Positions 7,945-17,488 of a DNA stretch of 64,000 nt are shown here, one piece after another (within the stretch, counting starts at the first letter, position 1; every line of letters starts with the position of its first letter). The notes beneath the pieces are model-generated. The model worked only from the letters and a program-made list of their open reading frames with translations, had not been told where the DNA came from and ran no database searches. Source of the DNA: Roseobacter sp. SK209-2-6 (lineage in GTDB: Bacteria; Pseudomonadota; Alphaproteobacteria; Rhodobacterales; Rhodobacteraceae). The DNA lies in NCBI RefSeq assembly GCF_000169455.1, contig NZ_AAYC01000005.1:124001-188000 (forward strand), read 5' to 3'. The translations under genes were made by a program, and so were the position numbers.

Positions 7945-10341
7945 TCAGCCCCGCAGTGTGCCGCCAGTGGCTTTGGTCACCTTGGCGATGATCTTTTCGC
8001 TCACCGCTTCGATGTCCTTTTCCTTCAGGGTCTTGTCGCTGGGTTGCAGGCGAACGGTCATGGCCAGAGATTTCTTCCCTTCACCCAAAGAGCCACCGAT
8101 GAACTCGTCAAAGACGCGAACATCCTCGATCAGGGCTTTATCCGCACCAGCTGCTGCATTGACCAATGTCAGTGCTTCCACGCCTTCATCGACAACAAAG
8201 GCAAAGTCACGTTCGACGGCCTGCAGGTCGCTGGCTTCCAGCGCTGCCCGTGTGGCGCCGCTTTTGCGTGGCAATGGCACCTCATCCGGCCAGATGGTGA
8301 AGCCGACGACCGGGCCCTTGACGCCCATTTCCGAAATCACCTTGGGGTGCAGCTCACCAAAGATCCCCAGAACCTTCTTGGGGCCCAGGCAAATCTTGCC
8401 ATGGCGACCGGGGTGCCACCAGCTCTGTGCGCCACGCAGGATCTGCACCTTGGCGGGCGCCCCAATCGCAGAGAGGATCGCTTCAATGTCCGCCTTGGCG
8501 TCAAAAGTATCCACATCGCGTGAGGCGCCATGCACATCCTTGGGCCCGTTGCGGCCCACCAGGATACCGGAGATCAGATTGTGCTGTTCACCCGGCTCCC
8601 CACCGTGAAAGGCTGGGCCAACTTCAAACAGTGCCTGATCCATATAGCCGCGCGCCTGGTTGCGGGCCGCGGCCTGCAACAGGCCCGGCAGCAGGGCGGG
8701 ACGCATATGCGACATCTCCGATGAGATCGGGTTGGCCAGCATGGTGGCATCATCGCCCCCACCAAAGAGCGCAGCCGAGGCCTTATCGATAAAGGTATAA
8801 CCGACCACTTCGTTATAGCCGAGGCTGGCCGCCGTGCGGCGCGCCATCTGCTGGCGGCGCTGCTGTGGCGTCATCACCGGCTTGGGAATACCATCAGTAA
8901 CCCGTGCCAGCGGCTTGCCCTTTAGCTTGGTCAGCGAGGCAATCCGCGCCACCTCTTCCACCAGATCGGCCTCTCCCTGAACATCCGGGCGCCAGCTGGG
9001 CACATGGGCCATATTGCCCTCCAGACGGAAGCCAAGACGGGTCAGGGTCTGGCGCTGGTCGCTTTCCGGGATTTCCATGCCGACCAGGGACTGCACCCGG
9101 CCTGCGTCCAGCTTGTAGGCGCGGGCGTGATCCGGCACATCACCGGCGATCACCACCTCAGAGGCCTCGCCGCCACAGAGTTCAATGATCATCCGGGTGG
9201 CCTGATGCAGACCTTCCAGAGTGTACTCAGGGTCGACACCGCGTTCAAAACGGTAGCGCGCATCGGAATTGATCTTGAGCGCACGCCCGGTCAGGGCAAT
9301 CTGCACATGATCCCAGAAGGCGCTTTCGAGGAAGACGTCCACGGTTTCTTCGGTGCAGCCGGTTTCCTCGCCGCCCATGATGCCGGCAATGCTTTCAGCA
9401 CCATTGGCGTCGGAGATGACCATCTGGCCCGCCCCAAAGGTATATTCTTTCTCATCCAGCGCCTTCAGGGTTTCACCACCCTGGGCCCGGTGAATGCGCA
9501 GATCGCCAGAAACTTTTGCGGCATCAAAAACATGCAACGGGCGGTTCTGATCGAATGTGAAGAAATTGGTGATATCCACCAGGGCCGAGATCGGGCGCAA
9601 CCCGATGGCCTTCAGCCGGTCCTGCAGCCAGGCCGGGCTGGGGCCGTTCTTGACGCCTTTGATCAGGCGGCCGGTGAACAGCGGGCAGCCGTCCTGGGTG
9701 TCTTCGTCGATGCTGACATTGATCGGGCTGGCAAAGCTGCCCTGCACCGGTTCGAATTCTGGAGTCTTCAGAGTACCCAGGCCACGTGCCGCCAGATCGC
9801 GGGCAATGCCGTAAACGCCCAGCGCATCGGGACGGTTCGGGGTGATGGCGATCTCGATCACGGGATCAACCTTGGCTGGCTGATTTTCCGCCAGCCAATC
9901 GACAAAGCGGTCGCCAACCTCGCCAGAGGGCAGTTCAATGATGCCGTCATGCTCATCCGACAGCTCCAGCTCCCGCTCGGAGGCCATCATGCCAAAGCTC
10001 TCGACGCCACGGATTTTCCCGACACCAATGGTAATGTCGAGGCCAGGGATATACATGCCCGGCTTGCAGACCACCACGGTGATACCTTCGCGAGCATTGG
10101 GCGCGCCGCAGATGATCTGCATCTCGCCCTCATCGGTCTCGACCTTGCAGACCCGCAGCTTATCCGCATCCGGGTGTTTTTCAGCATGTTTCACATAGCC
10201 CAGGGTAAAATCCTTGAGCCGGTCTGCTGGGTTACTGATCTCTTCAACCTCAAGCCCCAGATCGGTCAGGGTTTCGGCGATCTCATCCACCGAAGCCTCG
10301 GTGTCCAGGTGGTCTTTCAGCCAGGAAAGAGTGAATTTCAT
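7945..10341 (-). CDS. pheT: Phenylalanine--tRNA ligase beta subunit
   Basis: 798 residues from the ATG at 10341 (MKFTLSWLKDHLDTEAS), the standard start; the longer frame to 10593 is spurious. Domains in order are the N-terminal B1 domain with an embedded tRNA-binding OB fold (HPDADKLRVCKV, ICGAPNAREG), B3/B4, B5, the catalytic-like core, and the C-terminal ferredoxin-fold anticodon-binding domain. With PheS it charges tRNA-Phe. pheS lies 1.3 kb upstream in the same direction, separated by an amidotransferase-like gene. Confidence 0.98.
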   Translation of the reverse strand: MKFTLSWLKDHLDTEASVDEIAETLTDLGLEVEEISNPADRLKDFTLGYVKHAEKHPDADKLRVCKVETDEGEMQIICGAPNAREGITVVVCKPGMYIPGLDITIGVGKIRGVESFGMMASERELELSDEHDGIIELPSGEVGDRFVDWLAENQPAKVDPVIEIAITPNRPDALGVYGIARDLAARGLGTLKTPEFEPVQGSFASPINVSIDEDTQDGCPLFTGRLIKGVKNGPSPAWLQDRLKAIGLRPISALVDITNFFTFDQNRPLHVFDAAKVSGDLRIHRAQGGETLKALDEKEYTFGAGQMVISDANGAESIAGIMGGEETGCTEETVDVFLESAFWDHVQIALTGRALKINSDARYRFERGVDPEYTLEGLHQATRMIIELCGGEASEVVIAGDVPDHARAYKLDAGRVQSLVGMEIPESDQRQTLTRLGFRLEGNMAHVPSWRPDVQGEADLVEEVARIASLTKLKGKPLARVTDGIPKPVMTPQQRRQQMARRTAASLGYNEVVGYTFIDKASAALFGGGDDATMLANPISSEMSHMRPALLPGLLQAAARNQARGYMDQALFEVGPAFHGGEPGEQHNLISGILVGRNGPKDVHGASRDVDTFDAKADIEAILSAIGAPAKVQILRGAQSWWHPGRHGKICLGPKKVLGIFGELHPKVISEMGVKGPVVGFTIWPDEVPLPRKSGATRAALEASDLQAVERDFAFVVDEGVEALTLVNAAAGADKALIEDVRVFDEFIGGSLGEGKKSLAMTVRLQPSDKTLKEKDIEAVSEKIIAKVTKATGGTLRG

Positions 10342-10498
10342 CGGTCTAGGATCCTGTGGCAAGCCATGCGTGTTTCCAAGAGGCAATGACAAAGATTGCC
10401 CCCATGTGCAAGCCTTGCCGCCGCTTCGCTGGGTCAGAGCCGGGCCAGCGGTGCAAAAGCGCACATCTGCGTACATTATTAGGGGGGAGACGGCCGGG

Positions 10499-11272
10499 TC
10501 AGTCTTGCCGCAGCATTTGCAGCCAATTGGCCAGCTCTGTGCTCCTGGCCTGCAGCGACAGGGCCTGCCGCGAAGTGCCCAGCCGCGCAGCACTGTCTTC
10601 GCAGGTCTCTGCCTGCTCCAGATCCTCCGCTAGGGCCTGATGCAGTGAGAAGATCCCCTTGCTGCGCAGATAGGCCGCGATGCCCGCTGCAGCCAGTTCC
10701 GGATGATATTGCGTTGCCCAGACCCTTGCGCCGCCCTGCTCATAGACAAAGGCCTGCACCGGCGAATGAGCATTCCCTGCCAGCAGCTCTGCGCCTTTCG
10801 GCAGGCGCTGCACCTCGTCGCGGTGGATGCAGGGGACCGCAAAGCCGTTGCGGCGGCCTGCCAGCATGGCATGGGCGGCCCCCGCTTCGGTCAGCTGCAC
10901 CTTCCGCGCGACACCAACCTCGAACCCGTTCGGGGAGGCCCCTACCGCGCCGCCCAGTACCACCGCAGCCAGTTGCATGCCATTGCACGAGCCCCAGACA
11001 GGCAGGCCAGCCTTCAGGACGCCTTCCATCCAGCGGCGCAGAGGGGCTGCCTCGGCTGCATCGGTGGACCAGGCCACCCCGGCCCCGGTGAAGACAACTC
11101 CGGTAACACCCTCCAGCTCTTTGGCTGAAAATGCACGCGCATAGGGGTTCAGGATCTTCACCCCGGCCTCAGGGGCCAGCGCTGCAAAGCTCTGCACAAA
11201 CCCGCCAGAGGCGGCCTGCCCGTTCGCAACCATATCTGGCGTATTGCTTTCGAGAATCAGAATAGTGGCCAT
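10499..11272 (-). CDS. Class I glutamine amidotransferase-like protein (GMP-synthase GATase type)
   Basis: 257 residues from the ATG at 11272; AGGAGG lies 7 bases upstream. The Cys of the nucleophile elbow is present (WGSCNGMQ, C96), as is the His-x-Glu pair (YHPE, H190 and E192), so a hydrolytic triad is intact. Such stand-alone proteins resemble the GuaA amidotransferase domain; some hydrolyse gamma-glutamyl compounds. It sits between pheS and pheT on the same strand. The C-terminal extension of about 50 residues after the GATase fold is helical and of unknown role. Confidence 0.85.
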   Translation of the reverse strand: MATILILESNTPDMVANGQAASGGFVQSFAALAPEAGVKILNPYARAFSAKELEGVTGVVFTGAGVAWSTDAAEAAPLRRWMEGVLKAGLPVWGSCNGMQLAAVVLGGAVGASPNGFEVGVARKVQLTEAGAAHAMLAGRRNGFAVPCIHRDEVQRLPKGAELLAGNAHSPVQAFVYEQGGARVWATQYHPELAAAGIAAYLRSKGIFSLHQALAEDLEQAETCEDSAARLGTSRQALSLQARSTELANWLQMLRQD

Positions 11273-11637
11273 CACCGCGCCTCCTCTGCCGTCTTTCGCC
11301 GCTACATAAGGCGCAGAGGCAAAACTGGCTTTTCACCACGCGACATCCCAAAGGTCGCAAATGCGAAGTGCCGAAAATTCAGCAGCCCTGGCAGGAACAC
11401 TTCAAAGGCAGGCACCCGCCCCGGCGGGCAGGCGCAATCACGACTTAAGCGAAGGGCAATGCCTGACCTAGGGGAGGTGCAAAGCGCCTTCCCGTTTTGC
11501 CGGAGGCAAACCTGTGGGTTGACGGGAAGGTCAGGCGCGGCCCGGCCTGAAGGCCTGGCTGAACAAGAACCACTACTCGGAACGCAAAACGCCCGCCTGA
11601 AACAGGCGGGCGCAAGTTTCTTTGCAATCTTCGGGTA
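11273..11637. other. Intergenic region between pheS and the amidotransferase gene
   Basis: 365 bp without a convincing gene. It holds the pheS terminator at its right end (11583-11611), GC-rich dyads such as GGCCTGAAGGCC near 11543-11556, and presumably the promoter of the amidotransferase gene at its left end. Short frames here have no binding sites or recognisable motifs. Confidence 0.6.
11583..11611 (-). terminator. Rho-independent terminator after pheS
   Basis: A perfect 9-bp stem (GCCCGCCTG, 11591-11599, with 11603-11611) has a 3-base loop. On the minus strand it is followed by GTTTTGCGTT. It lies 27 bp beyond the pheS stop and would separate pheS from the downstream genes. Confidence 0.82.
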
Positions 11638-12711
11638 TTACCGGCTTAGCCCGCCGTGCAGGGTCGGCACATCCAGGCATTGGAAGCCGTAGTGGCGCAG
11701 CCAGCGCAGGTCGCTGTCGAAGAAAGCGCGCAGGTCGGGGATGCCGTATTTCAGCATCGCCAGACGGTCGATGCCGATACCAAAGGCAAAACCCTGATAG
11801 ACCTCCGGGTCGATACCGCCGGCGGCGATGACTTTTGGGTGCACCATGCCGGAGCCGAGGATCTCCATCCAGTCGTCACCTTCGCCGATCTTCAGCTGGC
11901 CATTGTCCCAGGAACAACGAATGTCCACTTCGGCGGAAGGTTCGGTGAAGGGAAAATGCGAGGCGCGGAAGCGCAGCTCGACATCATCCACCTCAAAGAA
12001 GCTTTTGACAAATTCCTCCAGCACCCACTTGAGGTTCGCCATCGAGATGTCCTTGTCCAGCGCCAGGCCTTCGACCTGGTGGAACATCGGCGTATGGGTC
12101 TGATCATAGTCGGCGCGGTAGACGCCACCGGGGCAAATGATGCGCAGGGGCGCGCCCATCTTTTCCATCGAGCGGATCTGTACGGGGCTGGTATGGGTGC
12201 GCAACACATGCGGCGGGCGGTTATCGCCTTCGGCGCGGTGCATATAGAAGGTGTCCATCTCGGCACGCGCAGGGTGGTGGCCGGGAATGTTCAGCGCATC
12301 AAAGTTATACCAGTCAGTATCAATGCGCGGACCTTCAGCAACGGAGAAGCCCAGCTCGGCAAAGATCGCGGTGATCTCTTCGCTGGCCTGGCTGATCGGG
12401 TGCAGACTGCCGCGGCGCGATGGGCGCGTTGGCAGCGTCACATCCAACCATTCGGTGCGCAAACGTTCGTCCAGAGCAGCATCCGCCAGAGCCGATTTCT
12501 TCGCCACCAGCGCCGAATTGATCTCATCTTTCAGCGCATTCAACGCAGGTCCAGCGACCTGACGCTCTTCTGGGCTCATCTTGCCCAGCTCGCGCATTTT
12601 CAGGCTCACCTCGCCCTTTTTGCCAACGGCGGCCAGGCGAATGGCCTCCAGTGCGTTTTCATCCGCAGCAGCGGCGATTTCGGATAGGTATTTTGCCTTA
12701 AGATCGTCCAT
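11638..12711 (-). CDS. pheS: Phenylalanine--tRNA ligase alpha subunit
   Basis: 357 residues. The N-terminal helical coiled-coil arm (about 1-85) is followed by the class II catalytic core with motif 2 ([25 protein letters not shown]) and motif 3 ([18 protein letters not shown]). With PheT it forms an alpha2-beta2 enzyme that charges tRNA-Phe. It is the first gene of the pheS to pheT leftward series. Confidence 0.98.
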   Translation of the reverse strand: MDDLKAKYLSEIAAAADENALEAIRLAAVGKKGEVSLKMRELGKMSPEERQVAGPALNALKDEINSALVAKKSALADAALDERLRTEWLDVTLPTRPSRRGSLHPISQASEEITAIFAELGFSVAEGPRIDTDWYNFDALNIPGHHPARAEMDTFYMHRAEGDNRPPHVLRTHTSPVQIRSMEKMGAPLRIICPGGVYRADYDQTHTPMFHQVEGLALDKDISMANLKWVLEEFVKSFFEVDDVELRFRASHFPFTEPSAEVDIRCSWDNGQLKIGEGDDWMEILGSGMVHPKVIAAGGIDPEVYQGFAFGIGIDRLAMLKYGIPDLRAFFDSDLRWLRHYGFQCLDVPTLHGGLSR

Positions 12712-13037
12712 GACGGTCCCCTGAGTTTCAGCTTAGGCCCTGCTACCATAAGTTCTGCTGAAAGCAAGAGCCGCAGAGCGCCCCACCCCTAGGAAGTGCC
12801 ACAAGAACCTCAGATTTCAGACCAGGAAGGGTAGTTTCGGAGGATGCAAGAGACCGCCCCCTGCCCCAGCAGCCGGTTTTCCCTAAAATCCTCTGTTTTT
12901 TTTGTGAAGCACTCATACTTTTTTCAACCTCTTCCTGTTTTCCTCTGCTCGGGTTTTAGCCAGGCGAATGGCGCGACCGTTAATGGGTTTAGTTTTTGAT
13001 GCACGACGGCCCAGCAACAGGACCAACGGGTGAATAG
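12712..13037. other. Intergenic region between pheS and the chemoreceptor gene
   Basis: 326 bp that should carry the divergent promoters of pheS (left) and the chemoreceptor (right). It includes a T8 run (12896-12903) and a CTTTTTTC-like tract near 12919. I see no gene, no clear hairpin and no pheS leader peptide. Confidence 0.5.
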
Positions 13038-15716
13038 ATGACTAAAGAGAATTCCAAGAAAGCCGTAAAAAAGAAAAAGTCCGGAAAGGGTTTTAAGCTT
13101 TTTTCCAGCATCGGCGCCAAGATCACGCTCATTCTGGTCGCTTTGGGCGCGGCATCAGCCTTGGGCGGCGTTTTGGTGAATATCGTTTTCACCGAGGTAA
13201 GTTCGCAAATGCGCGTCCTCTCGTCAGAGAAGCTTCCACAGCTGGAGGTCAGCAATCAACTTGGTGCAGCGGCAGATGTCACCAAGGATGCGATGACCAA
13301 AATCCTCTTGGCCAGCGATGAGGCCGAATTGGCGGCTGCCGAAGAAGATGTGGCAAAGGCCGCCTCAACACTCGCCCAGGCAACAGCCGCCCTCCCCGCA
13401 GAGCTGCGTGGGAGTTTCGAATCCGAAACCGCAGAAGTTTCCACCACCCTGCAAACGTTGACCGATGCCCGCAACAGCGCATTCCGGAACCAGGTCTGGA
13501 TCGAGACACAAACCGCAAGCCTGCAGACGCTCAGCGTCGCACTTCAGGACCGTCTTTCGATGGTTGCGGATGATGCGCACAAGAACCTGATGCAGGGAGG
13601 CGATGACACCATCGCACAGGTTGATTCCGTTCTGACAGATCTGGTGGAAAAGCAATTTGGTGGCCTGCAGACCCTGCTGGAAGCCCGCGCCGACATTAAC
13701 CTCTTGTCTGGTGCCGCCCTGGCCCTGGGCCATGTGCGCGACGTCCCGACCCGTAAAGCCCTTAAGGAGATGGCCAGCACCGCCATTGAACGGCTTGATC
13801 CGATCATGAAGGACCTGGAGACCCTCGGCCTCAGCGCCTTTGACGCCAAGCGCGTTCGCAAGGGGATCGGCGTGTTCAAAGAGACCCTGACTGCCAGCCG
13901 AAAAGAGCAGAAGGAAAGCCGCAAAGCCGTTCTGAAGGCTCGCAAAAGCAGTTCCGCCCCCCTGACACGAGCCTTGGACAAGATGATCTTCACCCTGTCT
14001 GTGGCCGCAAGCCAGGCCAGCACCGACAACCAAAGCGCAATTCAGGGCCTCTTGGACAATCAGGTCGGCGTTTTGCAAAGGTTGCTTGTCATCAATGGCA
14101 CAATCAGCAGCTTCCAGCTTGCGGCCCTGAATATTGTGACAGCTTCCGATGTTACTATGGCGGAAGAAGCTTCTGCCCCGCTGCAAGAGGCAGCAGCGGA
14201 ACTCGGCAAACACCTCAACTTTAACAACGGGCGTCTTGCAACCGAATTGAAAGCCATGATCGCCATGGCCGACCCCGGAAAAGGGCTGGCCGTATTCAAG
14301 GTCGCCTCCTTGCAAGCAGATGAGGCCGCAGCGGTTGCCTCTTTGGATACTGCGCGTGTCATTCTCAGCATTTCCGAACACGCTGCAGAACTGGGGCAGG
14401 CCAGCCAGAGCGAAATCGCGGAAATGGCGGTTGGCATTACCGCTGAAATGACCGGTGCCCAAAAGCAGATGCAAATGCTGATGTTGCTGTCTGGCGGCGT
14501 CCTGATCCTTGCGCTTTTCCTGACACGGGTTTTCGTCACGCGACCCTTGGCAAAAATCAGCGAAACCACCGAGCATCTGGCGGATGGCGACCTTAGCCCG
14601 GTCAAAGGCTATGATCGCTCCAGCGATGAAATTCGTCGCATCGCTCAGGCGCTTTCGGTCTTTCGCGACGGCTTGGTCGAAAAAGAAGAGATGTCCAAAG
14701 CCACAGAGGCAGAGCGCGCGCGCAGGCAAGCGGAGCAGACTGCAGCGGTCAATGCGATCGGAGACGGCCTGGATCGCTTGGCCCATGGCGATTTGACCTT
14801 CCGCATCGAAACGGAGATGAGCGACGGCTATGCCAAGCTCCGGGATGACTTCAATGCCGCTCTGGATGGCCTGGAGCAATCAATGGGAAGCCTCACCACC
14901 AGCGGCAAATCAATTGCCGGCGGCACCACAGAGATTTCTGCGGCCTCGCGCGACCTCTCTGAACGCTCGGAACGCACGGCTCAAACGCTGGCAGGCACTG
15001 CTGCGGCTGTCAATCAGCTATCCGTGTCGATCACCCATACAGCAAGTGCTTCGGGAGAGGCTTCCACCTCTGTCGAAAAGGCACGGGTAAGCGCAGAGGA
15101 AAGCCTGGAGGTTGTTCAGCGCACCTTTGAAGCGATGGAAGGTATCAAGGAGAGCTCTCACAAGATCTCGCAGATTATCGGCATGATCGAGAGCATCGCA
15201 CAACAGACCAACCTCCTGGCCCTGAACGCCGGGGTTGAGGCCGCACGCGCTGGATCTGTTGGTAAGGGGTTTGCCGTCGTCGCTTCCGAAGTTCGCACCC
15301 TCGCCCATCGCTCCAAAGAAGCAGCCACAGAAATTTCTGCCCTGGTGGCTGAAAGCGGTGAGAACGTTGAAATGGGCGCCGATCTGGTCGAGCGCACCGG
15401 CGCTGTGATCAAAGTAATTTCCTCTTCGGTGACGGGTGCTGCCTCTTTGATGCAGGATATTTCCGAGGCTTCATCAGAGCAGTCCCGCAGCCTGCAGGAA
15501 ATCAATACTGCCATGGGACAACTGGACGATTCCACTGCTAAGAACGCAGCCCTCTTTGAAGAGGTCACCTCTTCCAGTATCGGCCTCTCGCATGAAGCGC
15601 AGGCCATGGATTCCGCCCTTGGCCGGTTCCGCACCCATGCCTCAGCTCCTGCAGAAGAAGAGAATTGGCAGGCACAAGATGGGGATGGTGAAGAAGATAT
15701 GGCCTGGACCGGTTAG
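13038..15716 (+). CDS. Methyl-accepting chemotaxis protein
   Basis: 892 residues, longer than classical receptors because of a large sensory region. There is a Lys-rich N-terminus, TM1 (about 24-54), an extended helical periplasmic sensor of about 420 residues rich in Ala/Leu, TM2 (about 479-500), HAMP segments (about 500-555, with a second HAMP-like stretch to about 620), and the signalling domain with the hairpin tip [17 protein letters not shown]. The tip binds CheA and CheW. There is no C-terminal NWETF-type pentapeptide, so it may be a low-abundance type or depend on other receptors for adaptation. It stands alone, with its own terminator; no che genes are nearby. Confidence 0.95.
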   Translation: MTKENSKKAVKKKKSGKGFKLFSSIGAKITLILVALGAASALGGVLVNIVFTEVSSQMRVLSSEKLPQLEVSNQLGAAADVTKDAMTKILLASDEAELAAAEEDVAKAASTLAQATAALPAELRGSFESETAEVSTTLQTLTDARNSAFRNQVWIETQTASLQTLSVALQDRLSMVADDAHKNLMQGGDDTIAQVDSVLTDLVEKQFGGLQTLLEARADINLLSGAALALGHVRDVPTRKALKEMASTAIERLDPIMKDLETLGLSAFDAKRVRKGIGVFKETLTASRKEQKESRKAVLKARKSSSAPLTRALDKMIFTLSVAASQASTDNQSAIQGLLDNQVGVLQRLLVINGTISSFQLAALNIVTASDVTMAEEASAPLQEAAAELGKHLNFNNGRLATELKAMIAMADPGKGLAVFKVASLQADEAAAVASLDTARVILSISEHAAELGQASQSEIAEMAVGITAEMTGAQKQMQMLMLLSGGVLILALFLTRVFVTRPLAKISETTEHLADGDLSPVKGYDRSSDEIRRIAQALSVFRDGLVEKEEMSKATEAERARRQAEQTAAVNAIGDGLDRLAHGDLTFRIETEMSDGYAKLRDDFNAALDGLEQSMGSLTTSGKSIAGGTTEISAASRDLSERSERTAQTLAGTAAAVNQLSVSITHTASASGEASTSVEKARVSAEESLEVVQRTFEAMEGIKESSHKISQIIGMIESIAQQTNLLALNAGVEAARAGSVGKGFAVVASEVRTLAHRSKEAATEISALVAESGENVEMGADLVERTGAVIKVISSSVTGAASLMQDISEASSEQSRSLQEINTAMGQLDDSTAKNAALFEEVTSSSIGLSHEAQAMDSALGRFRTHASAPAEEENWQAQDGDGEEDMAWTG

Positions 15717-15770
15717 CCAAACCAAGGCAAGCCGCACCTCTGCACCCTTCACCTCATTTCCGAAAATTTG

Positions 15771-15801
15771 CCCCTCCTGCAATTAGCGGGAGGGGATTTT
15801 T
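15771..15801 (+). terminator. Rho-independent terminator after the chemoreceptor gene
   Basis: A 10-bp stem (CCCCTCCTGC with GCGGGAGGGG, one T-G pair), loop AATTA, then A and five T. It lies 54 bp after the stop. Confidence 0.9.
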
Positions 15802-15883
15802 GTGCGAGCCGTTTCCTATCCGAGAAAACTCGACCAACACATTTGCAGTGACGGCCAGGCTCTCTGATCCCGCAGCTTTCTTC

Positions 15884-15922
15884 CCTTAGTGACTGGCCTT
15901 AGTGACTGGCCTTAGTGATTGG
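15884..15922. repeat. Three tandem 13-bp repeats
   Basis: The unit CCTTAGTGACTGG occurs at 15884-15896 and 15897-15909, and with one change (GATTGG for GACTGG) at 15910-15922. It lies in an intergenic region and has no obvious function; it may be a slippage array. Confidence 0.85.
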
Positions 15923-16194
15923 AACGGGCCTCACTTTTCAGGGCAATCCACTTTGCAAAGCACCATTGGCTTGAAAAGCTGAAGCTAAAACGCTGAATGA
16001 GTGAGAAAAGGTCGTTTCAGCGCCCAGCTCATGAAAGGGTGAGGAACTCTGGATTCAGGTGCCACCCTCATTTGGCTCGCCCTCCCCGAACAGAGTCAGG
16101 CGCCGCATCTTGATAGATCATTTGAAGAGGCGCCACTGGGTGAAAGTGCCGTCAGCGATCTGAGGATGATGCAGGTAAGTTCGCGATACGGGAA

Positions 16195-16749
16195 CTACGG
16201 CGCTCTTACACGCTCAAAATGTCTGAGCCCGAGCAAGAGGAGCAAAAGAAGGAAGAACAACCCGAAGAAATCACCAATGAGATAGGCAAAGTAATCTTCC
16301 AATGAACTGTCAAAAACCCAGTTGGTAAGGAACGAGGTTACCACCGAAATGATCAACCCTGCGATCATGATCCAGACCCAGCGCGGGTTCTTCCCGACCT
16401 GAGGGTGCAGGTCCCATCCGGCCAGTCTCAGAACAAAGAAGATGACGGTCGGGACCGAAACCGCAATGGCAATCGCCGCAAGCCGACTAGGAACAAACGC
16501 ACCTGTTCCCGCGACATAAAGAAATACAAGAAACACCCCTGGCAAAAGCGCTAAGATAGAGCGCCATCCCAAGAGCCAAGCCGAAAGTACGCGCACCCCG
16601 TGCGGCAGAAAAAGCAGGCTCGCCCGGCTCGGAAACTCCGGAAAAAACAAGGCCTGCACAGGCATGAGTAGCTCAAACGTGACAAAGAAAGCCACGACAT
16701 AAGCAGACGAAACAACGCCGGCTTCCTTAGCTATTGTCTGCAGAAACAC
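16195..16749 (-). CDS. Integral membrane protein, MASE1-like, function unknown
   Basis: 184 residues with about five to six hydrophobic segments spread over the whole length (for example around 14-36, 62-82, 88-108, 125-147 and 158-176). The stretch LPHGVRVLSAWLLGWRS resembles the start of MASE1-type sensor membrane domains, but no cytoplasmic output domain follows. It lies 30 bp downstream of a small winged-helix gene on the same strand, so the two are likely an operon. Confidence 0.75.
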   Translation of the reverse strand: MFLQTIAKEAGVVSSAYVVAFFVTFELLMPVQALFFPEFPSRASLLFLPHGVRVLSAWLLGWRSILALLPGVFLVFLYVAGTGAFVPSRLAAIAIAVSVPTVIFFVLRLAGWDLHPQVGKNPRWVWIMIAGLIISVVTSFLTNWVFDSSLEDYFAYLIGDFFGLFFLLLLLLLGLRHFERVRAP

Positions 16750-16779
16750 CCTTGCCCCTCATAACTTGCTCTTTAGCAG

Positions 16780-17073
16780 TTATCTTTCGGGGGACTTAAC
16801 AAAGTAATAACCACGCGCAGAATTTTCCGAATGAACCAAGTAGCCTTTCTGAACCAAAGACTTCAATGCCCTAAAAAAGGTCGGACGAGAAACATCTGCG
16901 ACGAGCCGGTGATCCAGCAAAGCAGTCGTTTTTACCGGGCCTGGAGCCACAGCAACATCACTTGCCGCGTAGTAGACATCTTTTTCTACAGTCGAAAGTT
17001 CCTGCAAACCCAGGGATTGCTCCATGTCCTGCAACAGTTTTCGTAACTCGGTAAGTTTTGAGAGTTCCGTCAT
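16780..17073 (-). CDS. Small winged-helix DNA-binding protein (MarR-like)
   Basis: 97 residues from the ATG at 17073. A GTG at 17100 would add nine residues but overlaps the probable promoter (TATATA near 17107-17112). The N-terminal third (LTELRKLLQDMEQSLGL) is a probable helix for dimer contact; the rest reads as a winged helix (STVEKDVYYAA, then SRPTFFRALKSLVQKGYLVHS, then GYYFV). Targets are unknown; it heads an operon with the MASE1-like membrane protein and is divergent from the giant peptidase gene. Confidence 0.7.
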   Translation of the reverse strand: MTELSKLTELRKLLQDMEQSLGLQELSTVEKDVYYAASDVAVAPGPVKTTALLDHRLVADVSRPTFFRALKSLVQKGYLVHSENSARGYYFVKSPER

Positions 17074-17174
17074 CTTCTTTACCTGAACCAGTCGTGCCAC
17101 TGTGCCTATATAATTGGCGCATCAGTGCAAAAAGTAAACCAGTTTTGCTGAATTTAGCCCCAAAAAGTATCACA

Positions 17175-17304
17175 TTGACACTTTCGTGAATAACGATAAG
17201 CTTTTCCACAGTCCGACGCCGACAGATTCGTGAGTGGTGGCTGTCGAAAATCCTTTTTTAGAACGATATCCGGGCGCGGGGCTCTTTGACCCGCGTCCTT
17301 TTTT
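17175..17304 (+). ncRNA. Candidate small RNA or attenuated leader upstream of the giant peptidase gene
   Basis: A good -35 box TTGACA (17175-17180) with a possible -10 TAAGCT (17197-17202) lies in front of a strong terminator at 17272-17304, with no open frame between. That predicts a transcript of about 95 bases starting near 17209. It could be a free small RNA or a leader that controls read-through into the gene starting at 17489. The -10 box is only fair, and no homologue is recognised. Confidence 0.3.
17272..17304 (+). terminator. Orphan rho-independent terminator upstream of the giant peptidase gene
   Basis: Stem GGGCGCGGG (17272-17280) with CCCGCGTCC (17290-17298), one G-T pair, a 9-base loop, and six T (17299-17304). 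No gene on the plus strand ends here; the previous one terminated 1.5 kb earlier. On the minus strand there is no T tract, so it works only rightward. Confidence 0.8.
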
Positions 17305-17488
17305 GTGGCTGGATCAGACCAGTTTCGTGGATCATTTACTGCTGTCGAAACGGTTCTGAACCCCAAACAACTGGCAAAACTCTGGACGAAACCACTTTGT
17401 CTGTGCATCCTGATCGGCAGGGCCACTGCTTTGGGCCCGTCGATTTTTCACGTTTTTCAAGTGATCTGATAATTGGTTGGGGGGTGTC

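Larger units (their letters stand above)
15717..16194. other. Intergenic region after the chemoreceptor gene
   Basis: 478 bp between two convergent genes. It holds the chemoreceptor terminator (15771-15801) and three tandem 13-bp repeats (15884-15922). The remainder shows no gene with a plausible start or composition. Confidence 0.6.

Noticed and set aside
9004-10389. A 461-residue open frame on the plus strand across pheT
   Set aside because: It is entirely antisense to the well-supported pheT, has no domain features, and reflects the high GC content.
13365-14879. A 504-residue open frame on the minus strand inside the chemoreceptor gene
   Set aside because: The plus strand encodes a clear methyl-accepting protein; the antisense frame has no recognisable motifs or ribosome binding site.
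16195-17073. Treating the MASE1-like and winged-helix genes as part of the giant-peptidase system
   Set aside because: They are divergent from it and separated by a promoter region and an orphan terminator; adjacency alone is weak evidence.
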